From Xiphophorus maculatus (Eukaryota; Chordata; Actinopteri; Cyprinodontiformes; Poeciliidae): 64,000 bases of DNA. The translations under genes were made by a program, and so were the position numbers. Of this stretch, positions 50,506 to 60,566 are shown piece by piece. The notes under the pieces are model-generated. The model was not told the origin of the DNA, did not search any database, and was given only the letters and a program-made list of their open reading frames with translations. How positions within the stretch are numbered: position 1 is the stretch's first letter; each line of letters starts with the position of its first letter. The DNA lies in contig NC_036454.1 of NCBI RefSeq assembly GCF_002775205.1, positions 10,250,882 to 10,314,881 of the forward strand, in the 5' to 3' direction.

Positions 50506-53500
50506 TTAACTATCAGAGATGTAACCATAAAGTCCTGCACATGATCCCTGCTGGCAGTCAGAAGTCTCAAAGCTGGAAGTGATTTCACTAAACTCAGTGA
50601 TGGGGCTCAAGTAGCTCTTGTTTGCAATGCACATCAGTTGCTGATGGGTGGGTGTCTGACAGAGCAGGACAGCAGACTGAGGCCGGTAGCCTGTTTGGAG
50701 TGGGACACAGGAAGGAGCAAGAGACGACTGAGGAGCAGGCGAGCATGTTGTGTTCGTACTCTCAGGATCCCTCAGGACTGGACTTTCATGCCGCAAAGGT
50801 TTGACTGTCAATACTTCAATGTCACAGCTGATGCACTCTTCCTCCCTCTGAGACTGCAACTTCTGACAACTCTAAACCAGAATGCAGGAAAATAAAAATA
50901 AAAACACATGCCTTCCAGAGAAGCCTGGAGTCATTTTTGTGATTATCTTTATCAGAAGAGGGTGCCAGAACTTGGTGTGAAAAAAAGACGCAGTGGCGTA
51001 CTTTTTCAAAGCAAAGATGTAAGAACTGAAACATTTAAAAGGTCAAGCATTTCTCGGCAAATACATTCTCAAGAATTTACGACAGAAACTGGGTTTTTAT
51101 CAGGAATGGATAAAAATCTAACATTTAATGTTATAATTTTAGGGTTTTCCACTTATAAGTCAGAAATTGAGAGGAAGGTTTTTTTCACAAATAGTTAATT
51201 AGTTCATTAGGAATGTTTTAATAGTTCAGAGAATATATATATATATATATTTTAATCTGACCAACATTGAGGTATTTGGACACAATAATAGTGACCAGAG
51301 GTCAAGGCAAGAGTTTTTAAACATAACACTGTACCAGCTGTGAAGTAAGGTGGTGGTAGTAGCATGCTGTGGGGATATTTTGGTGACTGGAATTTTCAAA
51401 ATATATTTAAACTTTTCAAATCAACAGAAAGATGGTTGAATTTTCAGCCAATTGCATATTCTGACAGGACAGTTATCCCAAACACAGAGTTGGTGGATTT
51501 GAAATTGATAAAGACCAACAGTAAGAAGCATTTCAAGATTCCTTACCTCAAGTCAACAGAAATCTGTGGACTATACTGAAAATATGGATTTATACCAGCT
51601 TCTATCAATTCCACCAAGAACAGTGGTCAGACATTCAACCAGAATTATACCAAGAAACGTTTGCAGATGGTGTGCAGCTTTCTATGAGATATCTGAACTG
51701 AAGATGCTAAAAAAAAATTCAAACTTGTCCACCCAGTTCTTATTTTAAAAAACCTCTAAAGTTGCATGATTGAACGTAGTTATAGCAAACAAAATTAAAA
51801 CTAAACTTCCTTTGAGATTAATGACAAGTGTATCCATACCTCATACAAGAAGCTCTCAAACTCAGGAGTTTTGATGTTCATACCAGAAGGATAAGTAAAT
51901 ATCTCCCTCAGTCTGTTTTTTAACCTTAGGGAAACACACAAAATCCCAGATGTCTGAAAAACTTGAATATAAACATACTGGAGTAAATCTAAAAACTCCC
52001 ATCTCTCACATTTTCCTTTGTGGCCACAGCAGAACGGTGCAGCCCAGCAGGAGCAGGATGGGAGTCAAGATCTTTGCTAAGTGGGAAAAATCTGCAGAGA
52101 GAACCAGAGAAATATCAGAATTCAGTGAGCTTGGAAAACCGGACATTCAAGCTTAATTTATTGATTTTGTGAAAGTCCTGGATCGAACGAAGCTCACAGT
52201 TAACCTTGGTCCTGACTGTAATGCTGGCAGGTACTCCGGGCCCAACTGTAGTCAGAGCACTCACAGAGCAGACGTATTCCTGGTCCTGCTGCAGACCCTC
52301 CATGGTTACTGACTTTTTCCAGGGATCATCCACAGAAACGTTGAATAAAACTAGGTAGACAGAAGGTTTTGTTTATCTGAGATTATTCCCACTGATCAAA
52401 CTATTCACAGCAGACTATTTACTGTTTACAGCAGTCCTTGTGTAGTTTAAAGTTTTCCTCTGAACTCACTTGCAGCATGACCTAAACGGGCATCAGTCTG
52501 CACTTCCTGCACAGTTACCAGGTAACCAGTGATGAATGCCGGCTGAGCTGGATCCTCTTCGTCATAGTGCCACTCCAGGGTCACAGATGCATATGTCCTT
52601 TTAACCGGTTCAATTATTCTTGGGGGCTGCGCAGAGGCTGCGGAAATGGAAACGATGTGATGGAAAAAGAACAGAATTGATAAGAATCACCAGAATAAAG
52701 AGGAAGCATGGTTATGCTCAGTTTTGAGAATAGTTTTTGTTCACATATGTTTTTTCATGAATTTAAAGATTTTTTGGGGGAAATTCACCAACTTCTCCTA
52801 TATGTTCTGTGTTTTAAATGCACCAGCTGCATCTTTTTATAGAGCCAATTGCGGTACTACAAGCAATGCCTTCAGTCCTTTTAAATTCAGCAAATGTTAC
52901 CAGTTTGCACATAATTTTGTGCCAGACCCAAAATACAAGACATGGACAAACACATTTCCTCTCAGATAGCATCAGGTCCAGCCCTGAAGATTCACTGCTC
53001 AAAAGTGTAAAAGCAACATCTGAATGTTTTACATTCCTAAATCAGCAAGTAATGTCGAGTTTGTGAAATATGATGAAATGATTGCTCCTGATTTGTTAAA
53101 AGTTAGAAAGCATGATCAAAGTAAAAAATATATATATTGGATTGAAATACTTGTCACAAAAAGTGACCTCAGCAGGTGATGCACTGTCTGCTGGACCATT
53201 CAATATCCTTAAAGTTTAAATCTTCATTCAAATACTTGATTAGAAAAATGACTTGCAAATGATTAAGCAAATTGTAGCTACTTCATTAAATTTGTGTGTT
53301 GCAAACAGCACTGGTCTCAAAGAATTTGAAACAATTTGTTCTGGCTGTAATGTTTATAAAAATATGCTAATATGGACAGTTTAGTACCTGATTTAAACAT
53401 TTAACATTTAAATGTGAGAAAGACTTTTGCTCAGAAGGTCTAATTTAGGAGCAGGGCTTTTTATAAGAATTAAGCAGCATTTTAATGATAAAAATGTTTC

Positions 53501-56500
53501 ATTGAATACTTGTAATAAACTAATCCTGACTCCAATTTTTCCTTTCCTCTGAAATAAGATGCATTTTCATCAAACAGACAAAAATATAAAATATTTTTAA
53601 AGAAATTTTTTTTCAGTAAAAAGGCTTACCGCACTCTTCAATGTATCCAGTCTGTGTCTCCAGTAGTTTGTCCCCATGATCAGTGCATCCATAAATATCG
53701 AATGAATATCTCCGACCTGGTTTGAAATATCCTGCAAGAAAAACCCACAGAAATTACAATAAGGGTCCAAGTTAATAGAAAAAAAATACCAATGAAGAGA
53801 AAAACTTACCTGCAGGTAAGAAAGTGCTGTTTCCTTGAGGCACTTTCATCCACTGCAGCGTGCAGGGTGCTTTGCTTCCCAAGATGCACCACTCCACAGT
53901 GTGACCGCAGGTGACCGAAGTTTGCTTATTCCACCACAGATGGAAACCATCATCTGTTCTGCTCAGGCGCTTCTTCACTGGAGGGATTTCTGGACAGCCA
54001 CAAATTTACAATCATTTATTATTTAAACATTTCAGCTTTCCAGCTTAATGCTTCATCCTGTGAGACAAAAAAAAATCAACACAAAGGAGTGCATATGAAC
54101 TATTTATTTCACATTTTAGTTTGTCAAAATAGCTTGAATGTACACCCCACGTAACAAGAACAAAAGCCTGCTGGGTCATTTATTTAAAAAATAATTTTAG
54201 TCATATTTACACAGAGAAAAATCCTTCAAAAAAATTTATGCAAACGTCACCTGAGTCGTCCTTTGGTGGGATGATGATGCTGGCTGGGATGGACGTCCCT
54301 ATGCTGAGTAAAGCTCGAACAGTAAAGTTACACCTGCTGGGACCAATCGGGATGTCTGCCTGACTCTGGCCGCTGTCCTTCGGCTCTGTCACAGTTTGAC
54401 CTTCCTGTGACCTCTGGACTTCATAACTTTGGATCTTCACTGAGGTTGCTGTACCAAAAGCAGGCTGGAAATAGAATGGATCAGTTTAAAACTGTTCAGA
54501 CGACAAAGTTTGGCTGATATGATGTTGCTCTTATTTGTACTAAAATAATTTAAAAAAAAACATACAGGCTTCCATAGCAGAGTGACATCACGAATGTCTG
54601 AATCAGGTCTGTACTTTATTCTCCTCCATAAGTCCAAGGCTACCACTGAGGAGCGTTGTTTGTTCAAGGCAACAAAAGTGGGGTATCATTTGTTAGAAAA
54701 ATTTGTTATAAAGTAAATTTCAGTTTAACTTTTAATTTCTCAAAACAGAAAGTGTTTAAAGGATTAAAACAATACTGTGTAAATAGTTAAATTGCGGTAT
54801 CCTGGGTTAACTGCCTACCTGTAGATAAATCAAACTTCTTTATATTTAAGCCAGACTAGACAAGTCAGAAACTCTGATTTAAAGCTTACGTGTTTTAAAT
54901 GGTACAGGCTCGGTCCATGGTCCCCAAAATCTCCCATTGATGGAACAGCGCACCTTAGCAGAGTAAGTCCTGTTTGGACGCAGGCCATCCAGATGCATTT
55001 TGCAGAGACCATTCTCACTGCTGCAAGGCAGCTGTTGCAAAGAATGAAAGTTACAACAAAAACTTGCCTTAGAAAATCCAGTAATTCTGAAGCTAAACAG
55101 GGTGGAAATTACCTCTCTGTTGGTTTCACTTTCTGTAGAAACCTGACAAAGGAGTATGTTCTGGGCCAGGTTCCCTTCTACTGTCCAGAACAAGCTGACG
55201 TCTGTCACCCCACACTCCACTCTGTTCAGGTCCAACACAGGTGACACTGCACATATTTTATAAAAGCACCAATCACTCAAAGCAACTTAGAAAGTGTAAA
55301 ATAAAAGAAAAATGCAGATTATATTAATTTCTAGAAATTGACACGAGTGCCAGTAAGTATGGGACTGGTGTACAGGAATATGGGAAACAAATTGTTTCCC
55401 ATATTCCTGTACATATTGGATTCCAGCCTGAATAAATGTCCTCAGATTGAAGGTTGGATTTTTCTCTACAAGGATGCATACATGTGTTATTATAGAATAA
55501 TAACAAAATGATGTTGTTTGTTTCGTTTAGTTTAAATGATACACAACCTCTGTCAGAGATATTGAAGCTGTAGGTCGCTGTCTCTTCTCCCAGCTGATTC
55601 TCCACCACTAGACGGATGTTGTATTCCTGCTGCTGTGGCACAGCTGGGAAAGTACAGGATGGTGGCTGACAGTGGATCTCAGACCGGCCTATGTTCCTGG
55701 TTATTGACATTACATAAAAATAAAGAGAAGATACTTTAAGCATGAACAATTTGCATAATCACATTGGCATCATTGCTGCAGAATTTCTAAATGTTTTACA
55801 TTACATTGGCTATACATTTCTAAAAGTGTGAATACCAATAAAATGTAAAATGTGTGTCCTGTAATTGGAATGTGTAATGTGGAGCATGAGTCAAGTATCA
55901 AGCCTTAAGTCATTCCTGATAGTTTACAGATTTTCTGAAAAAAAATCTTAGACTAACTTCTAATTTTTTGAATGTCTCATGAGCCAAACTTTTGTCAAAC
56001 ATACTTTTTTCACCCTTTATTAGTTAAAGCTGAATATTCAAGGGCACCATAAAAAAAACAAACAGCCACATTCATTGTGCTGATTATGCTTACTCAAAGT
56101 AGAGTTTGTGTGTCTGGTTACTGAAGTTATACTGGACTTGTTCCCTCCCGGGGTCCCACATGCAGGTGATGTTCACCATGTCTGAGGTTGTGCAGTTCAG
56201 GTTCCTGGGCTTTTGAGGAGGGACTACATTAAACAAACACAGTTGTTAAAGTGTTAGAATTTATCGACTTTTTCCCCCAAATATCAGTCAATCTTTATGA
56301 TACGCTGCATGGTGGGAACATGGTTACCAATGTTGCCTTGGAGCAAGAAGTTCTTACATTTAAATCCATTCAGAAAGGAATAAATAACATCAATCCGATG
56401 TTGATTAGTCACTTTTACCAATAGACCAGCAGCCCCATTTGTTCCTCCAAGGACTAAGTGGATATTGACAATGAATAGACGGATTCATGTTATAAACTTA

Positions 56501-58390
56501 CAGCCTACGGCGTTCTGAACTAGGCTTCTCTTTCCGGTTGAATCAGTGCAGCTGAAAACCAGTTTTTTGATCTGGATGCTTGGGATTGTCAGATTGGTCA
56601 TTAAAATAGCTTTAACCCCATCTCCAACGTTCAAAAGTGGGTAGGACTCCTTCCTGAGGGTGATGCTCATGATGTCTACATTCACTGGGGGAACACAGCA
56701 GAGCATGACAGAGCGTCCCTCTTTCAGTAACCGACTGGAAGGAAATATCAGGGATGCATCTGCTGCTCTGGCTCCTAAAACACAGATAAGCAGTTTAATG
56801 CAGCTCTACACATATATTTGCAGTGTAACAAGCGAACAAACCACTGCAGGTATGAAACATGACAGGAATAAGTGAAGAGAATGAAGAAAAATCAAATGAC
56901 TTCCATTTGTTGTAGTGGTTGTAAAATAACTGAACAACTTAAAGATTGAAAGAAAGAAACACGGAGGCTTTTTTTAAAATTTTGTTTAAATGATAGTCTT
57001 TTAGGCTGACTCCCAGTCGACTCACCATGGTTGGTTACCCAGTTGCTCCAAGGACCGGGGGCGGTTTGATGACAGAAACTTCGTATCCTGACTGAGTGAT
57101 CGACACACTCAAGCGGCAAATCAGAGATCCATGTCAAAGTGGACCAACCTGAGTCCCTGGTAGGTATGCTCACATTTTTCTGGGTTAAAAAAACATTAAC
57201 AGCTTGTATTTTATCAAAAGAAGGATCAACATAAACACTAAATTCTGATCAGTATAGTTTTAATTTTTAAAGAAATAACGCAAAGTGCACCATAGTTTAA
57301 AAATATTCTTGTTCTATTATATATCCTATTTGGATTTTATGTCATAGACAACAAAAAGCAACTCATTAGTCAAATTCAGTGGGGTTTGTGAGCATCAAAT
57401 TTAAAGTTTTGACACTTTTTTCGAGTTGGATTTATGTCTGGATTTTGACTGGGCCAAATATGTCTTGATCTAAACTACTGCATTGATGTTGAGAGATACT
57501 GTAATGCTGAAAGGTGAACTTTTTCCATGACTGTTAAATAGCTCCATCCACGTTCCTTTGCCTTACATTACATACAGGTGAACTCTACTTACATGTTCAG
57601 ATCATCTGACGTTAGCCAGAAACATCTACATAATTACAGGACTTCAGTGCTACTTCACTCAGTTACCTCTGTTTTTTACTTTAACGTGTTTTGTGCATTT
57701 TTGGTTCGTACTCTGTCTCTCTGCTTTAAATAAAGTTACCATCAAGATTATTCACCTCTTAGCAAATGAACAAACTTTTACTTTCAGGCGGGAATCAAGT
57801 GATTACTTTACATCTGAGAGACAGTTTCTGCCCAAAGAAATAAAAAACATGAAAGCCTCAATCACAAAACAAAAATGTTTGATCAAGTTAAATTTGCTGC
57901 TGTATCAATCACAATTTTCTCAAAGAAGAGGGTTTTACAGACAAGGGTTTTACCACGAGTAGATTTGTGGTTTCTTTGTATACTAAGAGGAAGTGAGTAA
58001 AGTATTATATGAAACTATGTAACCAAATTTGAGGCAATACTCCTCTTCCCACATACTCACATTATAAATAATGGTGTGACTTTTTGTGCGGCTGATTTGG
58101 ATCTCATACATGTCGCTCTCTGATGCTCCCCTGTTCCTTGGCCAGCTTACTACAAGGCTTTGATTGTTGCTAAAATTACGAATGTTTGGTTTTGGTGGTA
58201 GAGAACCTGGTCCAACATAAAAAAAACACAACTCTTGAAAATTCTGCAGGAAAAATAAACAAATTCATAAAAGGAAATCCAGAAAACCCAACTTACCAAA
58301 GTCCCCACAGCCCTCAGTATGAGGATGACAAAATATAAGATACAAGCCAAGCAGGTGAGCGCAGAACAGTTCGATGTTTCCCATCCTCAT
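50506..58390 (-). CDS. osmr: Oncostatin M receptor/LIFR-family cytokine receptor
   Basis: Single-pass class I cytokine receptor. Exons in transcription order: 58297-58390, 58061-58206, 57026-57179, 56502-56774, 56094-56223, 55548-55696, 55113-55246, 54890-55031, 54566-54645, 54251-54464, 53810-53989, 53630-53731, 52470-52637, 52198-52350, 52010-52091, 51840-51912, 50506-50871; 2640 nt, 879 aa. A signal peptide (1-26) is followed by a half cytokine module ending PGPWSNW (to 131), an Ig-like domain (132-222), a full cytokine module (223-410; CTTSDMVNITCMW, then FWGPWTEP), three FN3 domains (to about 706) with TGYIEE, and a membrane helix (LAKILTPILLLLGCTVLLW). A tail of about 150 residues follows, with a box-1-like IFTYPSG. 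Tyr820 in GYRPQ is a STAT3-type YxxQ site; Tyr845, 873 and 875 are others. The missing first module favours OSMR over LIFR. The WSxWS motifs are degenerate (WSNW, WGPWTE). Confidence 0.8.
51290..51720 (+). mobile_element. Degraded Tc1-like transposase relic in the last osmr intron
   Basis: GTACCAGCTGTGAAGTAAGG followed by GGTGGTAGTAGCATGCTGTG corresponds to the conserved Tc1 stretch VPTVKYGGGSVMLWGCF, with a stop in place of the Tyr. The remainder to about 51720 continues as decayed transposase. It sits on the plus strand, antisense to osmr, inside the intron 50872-51839. Confidence 0.72.
55369..55413. repeat. Perfect palindrome, 21-bp arms, 3-nt loop, in an osmr intron
   Basis: Positions 55369-55389 (TGTACAGGAATATGGGAAAC plus A) are the exact reverse complement of 55393-55413, separated by AAT. 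It lies in the intron between the exons at 55548-55696 and 55113-55246. In RNA it would fold to an almost loop-less stem. Confidence 0.9.
57318..57560. mobile_element. Degraded mariner/Tc1-like fragment in osmr intron 2
   Basis: TTGGATTTTATGTCATAGAC, GTTGGATTTATGTCTGGATT and TTTTGACTGGGCCAAATATG follow in order the terminal and internal sequence of the transposon family also seen at 49873-50110 and 62550-62670. It has no open frame and is an old inactive copy. Confidence 0.7.
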
Positions 58391-59639
58391 GACTAAAACA
58401 ACAAAGTGGGACTCTGGCCGCTGACTGCAAACACTAACGGGAAGTCTCTTGAGTCAAAGTCAAATGGTAGTTTGCCTGCAGTGAGTAGTGGAGCGTTGCG
58501 AAATGTTGCACAGGAACTCATGAGAGGTGCGTAGCTATTAAACGGATGCTTGAAATAAGGGGAAAGACACTGAAATAGATGTTAACCAAGATAGTTTTAT
58601 ATACACAGTGTTACATTACATACAGTCAGAAGCTTTCATACATACATCGTTGGCATGAATGTCATATTAGGCAAACCAAAAGCCTTCTGAAGATCATTTC
58701 TATGGCCAGAGTAGAAAAAAACTACGCTGGTTTTACACAATGACAGGAAATTTCTTTGGAGGAGTGGAGGTGAGGTTTATGAACAAGTTAACACTGTGAC
58801 AAGTAATGGGCATGGTGGTGAAAACATTGAACTGAGCTCTTTTGCTGCTAATTGTGCTAGTTATTACCTGTACATACTTCAACTTCACCTCAATTCATCA
58901 ATGTGTTAGAAATCTGGACACAGCTGGCTGTGTCAGCAGAACAGTTATTCTGTTTATATGTTTATAATTAGTTTAGAAATGGAGCATATTAACTAAGCTT
59001 CCCAACTTATAGACCATACTTAAGAGTTCACCACTTAACCTGAACTAATTTCACTAAAGAGGTGTGATTAAATATCCAGCCAGAAAAAAATATTTAGGTT
59101 CTCTTGGTGATTTTTGTTTGTACCTGGATGCTGTGGTTTTTTCAAATTCTGCCAGAAAAACAATGGGAGGATCCCCTCTGCACATAAAATGCAGTTAAAG
59201 TTGTGCAAAAAAAAAGTTGTGTATCTCAGTAAACCAGTCACAGACATAGTTTTGATAACATCTACGTGTAAACATTTCCCTTTGAGACAAACTGAGAGAA
59301 AAACATGAACTTGTATTTGTCAAAGTAGTGACAAATCTCACTAAATTTTCCACTTACAACTAGAACTTGATCAAATTGAACTGAATTTATGCAGCACTTT
59401 TCTATTCATACCAACTATTACTATACACTACAGCCTCATTCACCCAATCATTCTCACAAACACACATACATTCCCACATTGTAGGTGTGCCTGACGTTAA
59501 GTGCAGCTCAGGTGAAATGTCATTTGCAAATATGAACTGTGAGACAAATCAAATTGATAATAAGAACATATTTGATCCCTTGTGTGTAAAAACTCAAAAT
59601 TGTTCAGCTAGTGATTGTTTTTTAAAAATCACTGAAGAT

Positions 59640-59717
59640 GTATTATGTTCGACATAATACAGCTTGTGAGGAATAGTAATTCCTCACTATTTTCAAAATA
59701 TGAAAATAATGAGGAAT
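59640..59717. repeat. Cluster of three short-loop inverted repeats
   Basis: GTATTATGT (59640-59648) pairs exactly with 59652-59660 across a 3-nt loop. TGAGGAAT (59667-59674) pairs exactly with 59679-59686 across 4 nt. A 17-bp arm (59679-59695) pairs with 59701-59717 across 5 nt with one mismatch. The second and third share the arm at 59679-59686, so the block is interleaved. Confidence 0.85.
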
Positions 59718-59758
59718 TAACCTGAATAAAAGACAAAAAAAAGGAAAATTAAATCGGA
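59691..59758. repeat. Left copy of a near-identical 67-bp direct repeat
   Basis: This matches 62003-62069, about 2.3 kb away, in the same orientation. The right-hand 44 bp (from AATTAACCTGAATAAAAGAC to the final ATCGGA) are identical, and the left part has a few differences. The left copy is intergenic; the right copy is in the RhoGEF intron 61198-62223. Confidence 0.88.
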
Positions 59759-60566
59759 GCTGCAAAATGAACAGTTGATATCAAAATGGCATTCATGCCG
59801 CGGATGAGGGTGTGTAAACTTCTAACCCCAGAGAATGCACAATGAGACATTTAAAAACAAAACATTATTAATATTGGGAGTGCGTGAAGCGATCTATGTC
59901 AAATAAATTATAAGAAAACAATTATCTTTACATCAATTACAGCATCAGCAATATTTTTGGCACTTCAGAGAGATTAAAAAATTAGGAATATACGATCCTT
60001 TTTCAACACAGTGAGCATAGGTAGCCTATTCATAAGAATAAACATTAAATATATATGTATATATGTACATAAAAAAATGTCAGCATATTTGTATCCTTTG
60101 CAGATGCTTACAACAACTTATGTTGTAAATGTACAACTTAAACAAAGATGGCACTGCAGAACTGCCAAACAGAATATTACACAGTCTGGGGCAGAGCTTC
60201 ATTGACTTTATAACAATTGTTTACTTTAAGTGCTTTTGGAGAAATGTATCAATTCTTCTGTTTAAACTGTTTGAGTTAAATGTACCTCTGTCTTCAAATT
60301 AGTGCAAGAAATAATAAGATAGAATGTAAGAAAAAAAAATAAACTGAATTTTTTTTTTTTCAAAATGAAAAAGGCACAATGGTTTGATCACCAGGGAGGC
60401 ACACCGAATTACATAAAGGCACATAACAGTCAGAATGCCTAAATATTCTGAGTTTTAAATGGACATGAGTCCATTTTAAATAGATACATCACAATGAAGA
60501 CACAGATAAATTATCCTTTCCTTCCAGATACTGATCTGGCAGCTTGCTTTGCTTCTTCCTGGATTC

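Larger units (their letters stand above)
58391..60566. other. Intergenic region between osmr 5' end and the RhoGEF 3' end
   Basis: Both flanking genes are on the minus strand, so this interval holds the osmr promoter (left) and the RhoGEF 3' untranslated region (right). No TATA box is obvious near osmr. The only structured elements I see are the palindromes at 59640-59717 and the left copy of a direct repeat at 59691-59758. No gene was recognised. Confidence 0.65.

Noticed and set aside
50622-50895. Plus-strand frames over the last osmr exon
   Set aside because: They are antisense to the cytoplasmic-tail exon, whose minus-strand frame carries the YRPQ motif and a matching acceptor.
52198-52210. 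Alternative osmr donor AAG|GTTAAC
   Set aside because: It would put the membrane-segment exon in a frame with an immediate stop; AACT|GTGAGC a few bases on gives the correct phase.
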